NCBI RefSeq assembly: GCF_932526225.1
Contig: NC_064036.1
Location: forward strand, 19,056,953-19,120,952
Origin: Nematostella vectensis
Lineage: Eukaryota; Cnidaria; Anthozoa; Actiniaria; Edwardsiidae
DNA length: 64,000 nucleotides
Reading direction: 5' to 3'
In this document: one piece after another, positions 23,172 through 33,390 of the stretch
How positions within the stretch are numbered: the stretch's first letter is position 1
Layout of the letters: each line of letters begins with the position of its first letter
Notes under the pieces: model-generated
Told to the model about the DNA's origin: nothing
The model's input: only the letters and a program-made list of their open reading frames with translations
The model's database searches: none
Program-made: the position numbers and the translations under genes

Positions 23172-24674
23172 TACGCCGCGGCCACCGCGAGTGCCGAAAT
23201 CCCCGCCTTGAGGGCGGTGTGGTCACTCTTTTCGCCCAACGTGCTATGCCCAGCCTGTCGTGCCGACGCCGGAACGGCACCGGCGCCGCCCCGGTCCGGG
23301 GCAGCCGCGCCCTCCGCGTGCACTTTCGCAGGGGCGCTTTGCCGCCGGGGCGGCGCGTGGTCAGTCGCGTGTTGCACCCTAGGATGCCCACCGGCCATGT
23401 TATGAGCACCGACTGGCTTTGTCTCGGTGTTGATCGCGTTTGCGCCGAGCTTCATGGAGTCCGTGGCTTTCTGCAGCTTATTGTTGTAGCCCACGACGCT
23501 TTGCGTGTTTATCACCAGATCGCTCGGCATCAGCCACACACCTGGTGCAACCGCAAGACTCAGTCTCACCTTGGCCTCCTGCACGGCTAACTGGTACCTT
23601 TGCACGCTTTGAGCGATGTCGTTTTCTATGATCGCGTCTTCGAGCAGCTCCGTGAACTCCGCCTGCGCCTCCATGGCCGGCCCACCGGCCCCTACGATGG
23701 AGGAACGGACGTTTACCTGCGCGCCAAGCACTGTGTAGACGAACGCCTCGACCGAGTGGTCGAGTCTCCCTAGCCCTGCTTTTGTCAGCCCCTCGCCTTT
23801 GGGAGGCGCAAACCAGCTATATTGCACGCCCCCGTGGTCGTCGTTTCGTATGTAACCCACCTGCTTCCCACTATTGTACGTCCCACCTTCGTCGCTAAAC
23901 AGATTGAGGTGGCTCGGGTACTCGTCCGCCGCCGTGTCGTAGCCACGGATCACGTGCACGTTGCGATACCCCTCCCCGGGGTAGAACACAAACACATCGC
24001 CTAGCCCGTGGTTCCGCCCGCCTTTCCATCGGAAGTCCGGCTTACGCGGCAAACCGAACTCTATACATAGACGCTCGAAAGCGGCCTTCTTGTAGGGGTT
24101 ACCTTTTTGCGTGAACGGGTTGTCGCCAGGCAGGGGGACGCCGAGCTCGTAGAGTATCCTCCGGGTGGTGAAGTAGACGTGAAACCTTAGAAATCCCCTG
24201 ATGACAGAGGGGAGCGTGGCGAAAGTGGGGTCAGTTAGGGACACCCCACATCCGGCGGTTGCGCACCAGACCGCGAAGTTGAGTTGCTGTGGCCAGTACC
24301 CATAGGAAGGCTCCGATAGCCACCGGCGAGACTCCTTGGCGGACTTGTGCGTGACTACTGTCTTTTTGAATATGTCTCGGACCCTAGTCGTGAATGATTT
24401 GTCCTCAGCCACGTGTATCTCCAGCTGCGTGAGTAGTGGGGTGATGTCTGAGGCCGTGCTCTCCACGGGGGTCGCGGGCACGGCATACAGCAGCTTTTGC
24501 GCGAGGTTCAGAGACCTAGGTGAAACCTAGGGAAACCGGTTTTTTGGCTTGTTCGGCTATAGCGTGTTTGACATGTTCGGCTATAGAGGCTCCCGCCGCA
24601 ACTGCCGCCTTCTTCGTCTCCTCCTCCTTCCTCCTGGGGACCTCATTCAGCATCTGCCAGCCTTCCCAATCCAT
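23156..24674 (-). pseudogene. Large structural-type protein (~500 aa), frameshifted near its N-terminus
   Basis: ATG at 24674 (MDWEGWQMLNEVPRRKEEET). An extra base at about 24521, compared with the element 1 copy, produces a stop. The main ORF then runs 23156-24481. The protein is a mostly globular α/β region (RRWLSEPSYGYWPQQLNFAV; VYFTTRRILYELG; GRNHGLGDVFVFY), then LGAQVNVRSS and a helical part (SVQRYQLAVQEAKVRLSLAV). A Pro/Ala-rich linker leads to a C-terminal hydrophobic helix (ISALAVAAAYYLF). Possibly a minor capsid or membrane-anchored virion protein. No family name is supported. Confidence 0.6.
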
Positions 24675-24704
24675 GCTCAGCCCTATTAAACACGGAGGCG
24701 GGCT

Positions 24705-25396
24705 ATGTTCAACACAATGGTGGTCCTACACGCTGTGTTCAACGGAGGTGAACTGACGCTCTTCTTCGAGCAGCCGATAAGGCGCCCTCGCTTTGTGGCG
24801 CTCCGGCAGTACTCGCTGTTTAACAGCTGGTATAATCTCGAGCGGGAGCAGCAGATAACGACTACAGACTCCCTCCCGCCCATCGTCACTCTGCCAGCCG
24901 GGCACCACACGGCCGAGTCCATCGTGGAGACGATCAACCGCGCTAAAATCCAGATTCTGACCGCGAAGCTGGATCCCCTCACCGGGAAGATCGTGCTCGT
25001 GTCCACAGGCATTGTGTTCCTGAACGCCGAGCTTTGCGCACTATTTGGCCTAGAGGCTAACGACGATCAGATGGGGGGGGGGGGGGTCTTGCACTGCCCT
25101 TGGGGGATCCCCCACTTGAGGTGACTTTGTCGAAAATAGAGGCCATCTACATCTTCTGCGATATCGTAGACCGCACGAAATGCTTCGCCTTAGACGAGCC
25201 TTCAAACGTTCTCGCTTGCCTAGAAACCCGCGGGAGGCCGCACGAGAAAGTCGTCTATGGGCCCGACACCCCCATTTGTGTCGCAGCGTCTTCCTCTGAG
25301 TTTGTCTCGAATATCCGAATATGGGTCAGGGATGACCGCGGTAGACGGGTCGACTTTAAGGGCAGGCCCGTTCGCCTCGTATTAGAGCTAACCTAG
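24705..25396 (+). pseudogene. Possible minor capsid protein, frameshifted at a G run
   Basis: Two ORFs in different frames, 24705-25124 (MFNTMVVLHAVFNGGELTLF) and 25100-25396, meet at a run of G at 25073-25086. The first is β-rich (GKIVLVSTGIVFLNAELCAL). The second (VTLSKIEAIYIFCDIVDRTK ... VRLVLELT) also looks like β-sandwich sequence. The total of about 230 residues would fit a small jelly-roll or penton-like protein. The gene diverges from 24674 with only 30 bp between starts. Confidence 0.55.
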
Positions 25397-25412
25397 GCCC
25401 GACATAGCAGGC

Positions 25413-25993
25413 ATGGCGAACAGCGACGTTAGCAGCGGTGGCATATCCATATATCCCCCGCTCCCCAGTGCCCACCCCCCGCAAACGCCTACCGCTCCGG
25501 CAAGCACCGGCGGCGACGCGCAAAGTTTTCGACTCCAGGTAACACGTGACACTCAGGCGGTTCTAGACAGTGAGATAACGCATTATCGACAGGTGCGGAA
25601 GAAGTATAAGCGCGCCTTCGCCGTTACCCATGCTGTGTCTGTGGCATCCGGCATCGCTGCAGGGGCGCTTTCCAGCGCCGGGCTGGGAGTCTCTTTGAGT
25701 GGGATAGGGGTTCTGATCGGCGCTCCGCTGGCAGGGGTCGCTGGGCTGGTCGGTGTCGTGGGCGCGGGCGCGGGGGTGGTCTCTAGGGGTCTTACGAGCA
25801 AGGTGGTTAAACACGAAGACACGGTGGTTTAGCGGAGAGTAAGAAAAACTCGATCAGCGAGCTGGTCTCTAAGGCTCTGCAAGACGGGCGTATCTCAGAC
25901 GAAGAGTTTCGGCTAATACTTCAGGAACAAGAGAGATACAACGCGCTCAAGGCCGCTATCAGAGCTCGACACGGCCTCGCGCCGCATGATTAA
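25413..25993 (+). pseudogene. Gly/Ala-rich hydrophobic protein, one-base deletion (element 2 copy)
   Basis: Starts MANSDVSSGGISIYPPLP. It is open to 25832, where one T fewer than in element 1 (run at ~25827) creates a stop after EDTVV. The downstream frame continues through the ISDEEF helix to a stop at 25991-25993. Domain content is as in 10361-11113. Last gene before the right terminal repeat, on the same strand as the preceding gene and 16 bp from it. Confidence 0.65.
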
Positions 25994-25999
25994 AAAAGC

Positions 26000-26261
26000 G
26001 GGAAAGGGCCCTCCCTGGTGGCACGCGAAAGGATGAAAAAGAGACTGCGAAAAATTCGCGAGGAGTTCAGGAGCGAGGTGTTCGAGTAGAACTCAGGTTT
26101 AAACGCAACGCAGGCGGCTTCGAACTCACGGCCGAAAAACGATTATTCCACGCTCCGTAGGTTGGCGACCCTCCTCGTTTTCGCGGCCCCACCACTTTTT
26201 GCCCCAAAAAGTCGTGTACGCGCAAGTCCTTGGGCTTGCACGCGCCCGGCCTACACCCTAA
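26000..26261. other. Non-coding strip between last gene and right terminal repeat
   Basis: The A-run/GC-rich strip has no convincing ORF. It is matched in reverse complement in element 1 (about 10275-10540), so it belongs to the element. A possible 3' UTR. Confidence 0.4.
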
Positions 26262-26683
26262 TTATTCATGCACGCGAAGCGCCGGCCCTAATTGATTATT
26301 CATGCACGCGAAACACCTGCCCCTAATTGATTATTCGTGTTCGCGAAATCTATTTTGCCTACATTAACTTTTGCCGATTGTTTATGTACGTGAAATCGAT
26401 TTGGCCTACATTAGCTTTTGCCGATTGTTTATGTACGTGAAACATTATCTGAAATCGATTTGGCCAAAATCATCTATGTACGTGAAATCGATTTGGCCCA
26501 CATTAGCTTTTGCCGATTGTTCATGTACGTGAAACATTATACGCTCGATATATAGAGACGGAGCTGGGGGGCTCGGAGAGGCGATTCGCGTCTCCCAAGC
26601 CTAAGACGGGAGACGATGCTGGGAGGCCTGGAGGGGCGATCCAGGCCTCCCACCAGTTCCTCTGAAACCCCCCAGTCCCCCCC
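26262..26683. repeat. Right terminal inverted repeat with subterminal iterons
   Basis: Mirror of 12490-12912, ending with seven C before the target duplication. The iteron blocks (cgattgtttatgtacgtga, aaatcgatttggcc) are present in four to five copies. Confidence 0.9.
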
Positions 26684-26689
26684 GTACAC
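26684..26689. repeat. Target site duplication of element 2, right copy
   Basis: gtacac, identical to 12484-12489. It is followed by gcattctctcctcttgcc, which is exactly what follows the single gtacac in R2. Confidence 0.95.
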
Positions 26690-27166
26690 GCATTCTCTCC
26701 TCTTGCCACCCTCTTAGTTATAAGAAGGGTTTGTGTCTAGGGAGATGGCCTAGGTCCCTTGAGAACAAATTCCTCACTTGCCACCTTCTAAGCCGAAATC
26801 CGCAACTTATTCTAGATACGGTTACGCGATTTCACGACATACATAACGGCGAGTGTTGAATTCACGGACAGGCAAAATGCGTTTAGAGGCAAACATGACA
26901 TCTAATAAACGAATCTAAACATTTTGTCATGAGGTTCCACCCGGCTAAACAGAATCTTCTGAAGGTTCCTTTAAAAAACTGGCAACTTATCACGGATCTC
27001 AGCCTCATACGGCTAGAATCTTTAATGAACCTATAGTCTCTTATAGAAAGGAGAAACCGCTTATAGACTTTTAAGTCAGAGCCACAATCTCCCATAAAGG
27101 ACTAGGTATCAAAGCAGATTTATTTGCAATTGTGGCGGGTGTGGCTGTTGGCAATATTACACAACT
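26690..27166. repeat. Repeat R1, right part
   Basis: Continuation of R1 after the nested element, nearly identical to 28178-28654. It ends ggcaatattacacaact. A 70-codon minus-strand ORF is present in both repeats but has no protein-like features. Confidence 0.85.
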
Positions 27167-27911
27167 GACTTGCTTAGACTACGGTCTTAAACTCCACGGC
27201 TCCCGTAACGCGAAAGCCTTTCGAGGATTCACCCACAATTGATCTAGGTAGACGGACTTTTTTGTACCAGTCCACATACCAATATAAATTTGCAGACAAG
27301 TCGAGGGAATGCAAAAATCTTCCTGATACAAATATCTGTCTATTTTTGCTTCCTATGGTATAACAATAGCGCTACCACGCGACCGTGTCACCGACAATAG
27401 GCCTTTTGTTTTCGAAAACATAGCCTACCTTAAAATGACGCGGATCGAAATAGTGTAAAACGCTAGATAGCCAATCACCGACTAGTCACTTCAATTAAAG
27501 ATTCGTCCGACCTCTGATATATAAACGGGCCCGCGACTTCATGTCACAATCCGCTAATCGAGCATACTTTACGAAGTCCTCATTAGCAACCTAGCGAAAA
27601 ACAACTGACGAAGGTCTCTTCATTATGAGTCCGAAACCGGTCTTGTAAACGCTATAACCGCCCGCCGATTTTTCATCAAACGATGACATCGGAAGGCACC
27701 TTAGACGAGATGAGCGAGCCTTCTCTCAGAAAAAGCCAGATTTAGCCAAAGTGCACTTTGAATTCTACGAGTTACAGTGGCGATTCTCGGCAGCCTCAAA
27801 TCTTCCTGTTTGATTTTAAGAAATCTATTAAAACAGGAGTGAGCTGTACTGCAGATATGTCCTAAATAACTCTAAGAAACTTTACATGCACAAAGAAAGC
27901 GCTTATGTCAG
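27167..27911. mobile_element. Internal region of a repeat-internal-repeat (retroelement-like) unit
   Basis: 745 bp between the direct repeats R1 and R2, with no long ORF. It holds a TATA-like box (TATATAAA, 27518-27525) with GC-rich sequence just after it, and a hammerhead-like fold 70 nt downstream. Repeat plus internal region gives a ~1.5-kb monomer. The reverse complement of R ends begins TGTGTAATATTG, which resembles an LTR 5' end. Alternatives are a non-autonomous LTR or Penelope-like element, or a retrozyme-like tandem. Confidence 0.55.
27592..27654 (+). ncRNA. Hammerhead-ribozyme-like motif
   Basis: Core elements are in the right order: CTGACGA at 27605-27611 (CUGANGA), then a stem II pair GG.CTC (27613-27618) with GAG.CC (27627-27632), then GAAA at 27633-27636. 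A very short palindromic stem III ACCGGT (27636-27641) follows, then the cleavage-site C at 27642. Stem I flanks it: ACAA (27601-27604) pairs with TTGT (27643-27646). After a purine internal loop, TAGCG (27592-27596) pairs with CGCTA (27650-27654). One unpaired A (27612) before stem II and a U-U mismatch are non-canonical. Short stem III is known for hammerheads in animal retroelements, where dimers are active. Confidence 0.65.
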
Positions 27912-28654
27912 GTCGAGCAACGCTCCTATAGACGTGAAACATTGAAGAACGACAAATTCCACCACAAAGACATATAATATGTCACCTAAGGTTTTTGTCA
28001 CCTCATAAACCAAGTCTAGCGTATATCGTCCTCCGTAGATCCATTTCTGCGGCATATAACGTAATCTCAAAGACACTACGCACTTTATTTACTTCATCAG
28101 AAGTCTATAAAAGGGCGAAAGATTCATTGATTTAAATATCTTTGATGTCCATAGCTTACTGAAACTTTTCAGTACACGCATTCTCTCCTCTTGCCACCCT
28201 CTTAGTTATAAGAAGGGTTTGTGTCTAGGGAGATGGCCTAGGTCCGTTGAGAACAAATTCCTCACTTGCCACCTTCTAAGCCGAAATCCGCAACTTATTC
28301 TAGATACGGTTACGCGATTTCACGACATACATAACGGAGAGTGTTGAATTCACGGACAGGCAAAATGCGTTTAGAGGCAAACATGGCATCTAATAAACGA
28401 ATCTAAACATTTTGTCATGAGGTTCCACCCGGCTAAACAGAATCTTCTGAAGATTCCTTTAAAAAACTGGCAACTTATCACGGATCTCAGCCTCATACGG
28501 CTAGAATCTTTAATGAACCTATAGTCTCTTATAGAAAGGAGAAACCGCTTATAGACTTTTAAGTCAGAGCCACAATCTCCCATAAAGGACTAGGTATCAA
28601 AGCAGATTTATTTACAATTGTGGCGGGTGTGGCGGTTGGCAATATTACACAACT
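27912..28654. repeat. Repeat R2, intact, carrying the empty insertion site
   Basis: 743 bp, nearly identical to R1. It contains a single gtacac (28172-28177) where R1 carries the 14.2-kb element, so it records the pre-insertion sequence. It differs from R1 by few substitutions and an ~11-nt indel near 28060. It is followed by sequence (cctcaagcgccataacctac) that also occurs in the SHOC2 intron at about 41552. Confidence 0.9.
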
Positions 28655-31039
28655 CCTCCTCAAGCGCCATAACCTACCTTCACTTCCCAAACAATCAATC
28701 TGGTACATGAATCAGACAAAAAATATCACAATTACGGGATACACCATTATTTCAGGTACACTTGAAATAAAATAAAATTGGGGCAAATAAAAAGCAAATA
28801 TTTTGGATATTTTTTTTTTGTAAATACCATTTGAGCGTTATCACTGACCTTGTGACCTCTCGTTTTGAGACGAAATGTCAACACAAAGTTGTCATAGCTG
28901 GGTTTTCCTCCTACGTTCAACGTACTTTATGAGCTATAGAGCTCGTGCAAGACCTGTAGAAAAGTCCCTTTTCGTTTGAAGCCAAGATTCGCGTTCATGG
29001 ATCCAAAGAGAAGACGGTAAAATGGTATTTTGGCCATGAGCAAGCACATCATAGAGCATGAATCCCGTCTTCAAGTCTTCATGTAAAATCCCATGTTTTT
29101 CCATAGCAATGACAATTACTTCGAATAAGCAATATCCAACTAAAGCCCTATAAAAATACAACATTGTTTACAGAGAAAATTAATTTTGCAGTTCCTTAAA
29201 CTCCAATTTAGACCGAGATGTGGATGAGCAGGCTAGCGGTGGGAAGATTGTTTAGGGTAATGATTAACTGACCGCAGGCGCCTCGCAAAACTGATTTTTT
29301 TTCTTCTAGCCTAAATTCTTGTTATGACTAATAGACTATAGGTAATTGAGCATCGTTCGGGGAGGAACACACTCAAATATATATTTACATTTAGAAAACA
29401 ACTAGTTTTTAAAATGTCTTTTTTTTTCGTACTTCTAATAGTTTTAACCACACTAAAAGAGGCTGGTTCTGCTAGAGTACTTTAACATTGCTTGTTATTT
29501 ACAATTTACAAACGGACGTGTATTATAAAAAAGCTAGACCTCCTTCTTAAGACTAAGAATATTTACGAACAATAACTGATAAATGAAGTAACGCCAACTA
29601 ATACCACCAGCACAGTAGAAAGGGGTGGTGTCTACATACAGAGGGGGTATCCTTTTAGTATACGCCACATTCCATACGTTTAAATGTATTAGTGTCCATA
29701 CCAAAAAAGTCGCAAACAGCATGTCACTATGCGGTTACTCAAAGATCTTTTAGTGTCCCTTTATGGCATATCTCACAAAGGTTTAAGGCTGTCGTTAACC
29801 ACAGGTTGGGTGCAGATGCATCAATAATCTGTTGGCGAGTCTGCTGGAATTCTTGTTCTTGTTCTTCCAAATTATAAGGAAATGACCAGTATGGGTGTGG
29901 TTGTGCCCCCCCCCCCACTTTTCTTAATTTTTCTGTTCTGTTCCCCCCCCCCCCCCCCCCAAATCTTACTTGGTCTGCTACGGCCCTGTAATGGCGTGAG
30001 TATTTTAGTATTTTGGTACCATGGCGTGCCAAAAAATCATGCACCTGTCTCCTTTACTGTCTTCTTGTGTTCTCGTGCTGGTGACATTCGCTAGCTGCCA
30101 GCAAATACCGGACGAATCAAGATTTCAAATATTCCTATAGGATAAACAAAAAATATCAAAGTATAGAATTATGATCAAATCTCTCGTAAAGCCGACATAA
30201 AATTTTCGCGATAAAGCTATAAAAGAAATCTTTGGGTAGTCTAGAAATTTTTTCGTAGGGTTTTAAAATATTCTTTCATTAATCAAAGAAAACGCGTCTT
30301 TCTTGAACACATCGCAGTAAACAGGGGAACTGGGGTGGGGGGTTCGTGAACGAACGGGTTCTCCGTGATCCGTGAAACCGATGCAAGGTGCGCGCATTTC
30401 CGTGGCTCGTGATAACCGTTATAACCGTTATCTTTAACTACGAGATTTGTGACATTGAATTGCTGTATATAGCAAAAGTTGGTCCGTAATTTGTAAGTAC
30501 TACCCCCCCACACACCCCCTTCATTCACCACCCTGTATTTTGCAGGCACATGCGCGCTTGTAAAATAAAGACACACTTCTTACCTGCCCGTCGAGTAGTA
30601 TGTTTTGTTCATTCAAACGGGCATCTCATGTCTAACATCTTCTTCGACCTATAAAGCTGTTGTTCCATTCTCTAATTGTACATGTTCAATGCAATTCTAG
30701 GGTTGTTGATCACGGTACCGCAGGATTAGATAACAAATAAGTTAAACACCACTAATAAACACTTGAATAGCTACAATGTATTGCTCTTAGTCAACATTTC
30801 TACCAACGCATTCATTATGCTAAAAAAGACGTTCAGTAAACACTACAATTTTAGCCTTGGGTTCCGGGTCCAGAGGGGGGAAATACGGAAAAATTCATAA
30901 AAAAAAATACAAATCCGAATTAAATAAAGTTTAGAATTTTGATACAAGCTAACCAGGGCCTTCAATTTGTCAACTTTTCAGAAAATCGGATTTTTTTATC
31001 TTGCACTCCGTTAGTCGAATCCTGCAGAAAGCCACTCTT
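28655..31039. other. AT-rich interval between mobile DNA and SHOC2 fragment
   Basis: The first ~25 nt match SHOC2 intron sequence at 41552-41577. The rest has no counterpart in copy 2. It contains a possible exon (28980-29153, minus), a C-run (29943-29960) and scattered short ORFs without support. Nothing else is recognised. Confidence 0.5.
28980..29153 (-). pseudogene. Possible isolated exon resembling a family C GPCR ligand-binding domain
   Basis: The minus-strand ORF contains ALVGYCLFEVIVIAMEKHGI followed by LKTGFMLYDVLAHG, preceded by a possible acceptor (tttttatag). The spacing of helix, loop and GF.LYD resembles the N-terminal lobe of ANF-receptor domains in family C receptors. No partner exons were found, so it is a remnant at best. 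This call is weak. Confidence 0.2.
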
Positions 31040-31546
31040 AAGTATCTAAAGGCAAATTTAAAAAATAGCATTAGATAGAATAAGCAAACAAACGTTTTGG
31101 TCAACCTCCATTCTCCATATTACATACCCTATCGATCGTGGGAGGGATCCAAGACAATTTGACTGTAACACTAGCCTTTCAAGACTTCTCAAATATTCTG
31201 AGATGGAAAAAAAATTTTCTTTAGAATTTTTAGGTGCAAATAATATCGTAAAAATTCTCAAATGTGTTCCACATGTGACTGGATTAACTCATCAGTGTGT
31301 AGATACGGACTGCACCACACAGTTTTCAATCACATGTGTGAGTTTGTGGGTAAGCATTGTCGGTGAAGATGGTACAAAAAAGTAAAAAAATAATTCAATC
31401 AATTCACATTATAAAATACCAAAAAATTTAATAGATAAATTTTATCATCTAGTGCACCTATTTTAGTAGAAATGGATTCCAACTTGTTCTCCTCGATATC
31501 TAAGACTCGCAGTTTCCTCAGTGCCCCTATTCCTCTCGGAAGTTTT
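31040..31546 (-). pseudogene. Duplicated fragment of SHOC2 with two exons
   Basis: Collinear with 41777-42285. It contains copies of two SHOC2 exons: 31128-31197 ([20 protein letters not shown]) and 31458-31546 ([20 protein letters not shown]). The acceptor before the second exon is destroyed (CAG became CAA), and LESIPTEIG has changed to LESISTKIG. The 3' exons that would follow are absent. A dead by-product of the tandem duplication. Confidence 0.9.
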
Positions 31547-31559
31547 TGCCAAAATGAGC

Positions 31560-33390
31560 CAATAAATAGAAGGTAAGGTAACCATACGTAGAAGGTAAGG
31601 TAAAGGAGGGTGAGCAAGGGGCGGGGTCAGTAAGGTTAAGGAGAGCAAGGGGTGGGGTAAGTAAGAAAAGGAGGGAGAGCAAGGGGCGGAGTCAGTACGG
31701 TAAAGGAGGGAGAGCAAGGGGTGGGGTCAGTACGGTCAAGGAGGGAGAGCAAGGGGTGGGGTCAGTACGGTAAAGGAGGGAGAGCAAGGGGTGGGATCAG
31801 TAAGGTAAAGGAGGGAGAGCAAGGGGCGGGGTCAGTACGGTAAAGGAGGGAGAGCAAGGGGTGGGGTCAGTAAGGTAAAGGAGAGCAAGGGGTGGGGTCA
31901 GTAAGGTAAAGGAGGGAGAGCGAGGGGTGTAGTCAGTAAGATAAAGGAGGAGAGCAAGGGGTGGGGTCAGTAAGGTAAAGGAGAACAAGGGGTGGGGTCA
32001 GTAAGGTAAAGGAGGGAGAGCAAGGGGTGTGGTCAGTACGGTAAAGGAGAGCAAGGGGTGGGGTCAGTACGGTAAAGGAGGGAGAGCGAGGGGTGTAGTC
32101 AGTAAGATAAAGGAGGGAGAGCAAGGGGTGGGGTCAGTAAGGTAAAGGAGAGCAAGGGGTGGGGTCAGTAAGGTAAAGGAGGGAGAGCAAGGGGTGGGGT
32201 CAGTACGGTAAAGGAGAGCAAGGGGTGGGGTCAGTACGGTAAAGGAGGGAGAGCAAGGGGTGGGGTCAGTACGGTAAAGGGGGAGAGCAAGGGGTGGGGT
32301 CAGTACGGTAAAGGAGGGAGAGCAAGGGGTGGGGTCAGTACGGTAAAGGGGGAGAGCAAGGGGTGGGGTCAGTAAGGTAAAGGAGGGAGAGCAAGGGGCG
32401 GGGTCAGTAAGGTAAAGGAGGGAGAGCAAGGGGCGGGGTCAGTACGGTAAAGGAGGGAGAGCAAAGAGTGGGGTCAGTAAGGTAAAGGAGAGCATGGGGT
32501 TGGGGTCAGTAAGGTAAAGGAGGGAGAGCAAGGGGTGAGGTCAGTACGGTAAGGGAGGGAGAGCAAGGGGTGGGGTCAGTAAGGTAAAGGAGGGAGAGCA
32601 AGGGGTGGGGTCAGTAAGGTAAAGGAGGGAGAGCAAGGGGTGGGGTCAGTAAGGTAAAGGAGGGAGAGCAAGGGGTGGGGTCAGTAAGGTAAAGGAGGGT
32701 GGGCAAGGAGTGGGGTCAGTAAGGTAAAGGAGGGTGAGCAAGGGGTGGGGTCAGTAAGGTAAATGAGGGAGAGCAAGGGGTGGGGTCAGTAAGGTAAAGG
32801 AGGGAGAGCAAGGGGTGGGGTCAGTACGGTAAAGGAGGGAGAGCAAGGGGTGGGGTCAGTAAGGTAAATGAGGGAGAGCAAGGGGTGGGGTCAGTAAGGT
32901 AAAGGAGGGAGAGCAAGGGGTGGGGTCAGTAAGGTAAAGGAGGGAGAGCAAGGGGCGGAGTCAGTAAGGTAAATGAGGGAGAGCAAGGGGTGGGGTCAGT
33001 AAGGTAAATGAGGGAGAGCAAGGGGTGGGGTCAGTAAGGTAAAGGAGGGAGAGCAAGGGGTGGGGTCAGTAAGGTAAAGGAGGGAGAGCAAGGGGTGGGG
33101 TCAGTAAGGTAAATGAGGGAGAGCAAGGGGTGGAGTCAGTAAGTTAAAGGAGGGAGAGCAAGGGGTGGGGTCAGTACGGTAAAGGAGGGAGAGCAAGGGG
33201 TGGGGTCAGTACGGTAAAGGAGGGAGAGCAAGGGGCGGAGTCACTAAGTTAAAGGAGGGAGAGCAAAGGGTGGGGTCAGTATGGTAAAGGAGGGAGAGCA
33301 AGGGGTGGGGTCAATAAGGTAAAGGAGGTTTAGCAAGGGGCGGAGTCAGTAAGGTAAAGGAGGGAGAGCAATGGGTGGGGTCAGGTCAAA
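31560..33390. repeat. 35-bp minisatellite, about 50 units, at the duplication junction
   Basis: Head-to-tail units of ggtaaaggagggagagcaag followed by gggtggggtcagtaa, with scattered variants (gtacggtaaa, shortened units lacking ggga). It is the expanded copy of the array at 42305-43225 in the SHOC2 intron. It ends at 33388, a few tens of bases before the secreted-gene duplicate begins. Confidence 0.95.

Larger units (their letters stand above)
12490..26683. mobile_element. Complete 14.2-kb Polinton-like virus-like DNA element (element 2)
   Basis: The element is bounded by inverted ends (GGGGGGGACTGGGG at left, its complement at right) and a 6-bp target duplication. Six bp is the size typical of Polintons/Mavericks and other retroviral-type integrases. 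Contents: zinc protein and polymerase/helicase gene (plus), integrase, three small membrane proteins, a helical protein, ATPase and capsid-like protein (minus), then membrane and virion-type genes. It is strikingly GC-rich against AT-rich host flanks. Integrase plus packaging ATPase plus capsid-like protein supports a virus-like transposon. No adenain-type protease was recognised. Several genes are broken. Confidence 0.9.

Noticed and set aside
26883-27095. 70-codon ORF conserved in both R1 and R2 (also 28371-28583)
   Set aside because: Conservation follows from the repeat itself; no protein features and no upstream coding context.
31463-32429. Pro/Leu/Thr-rich ORFs on the minus strand
   Set aside because: Frames through the 35-bp minisatellite.
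31560-33390. Possible CRISPR-like array
   Set aside because: Units are contiguous, without unique spacers, in animal DNA; it is a minisatellite.
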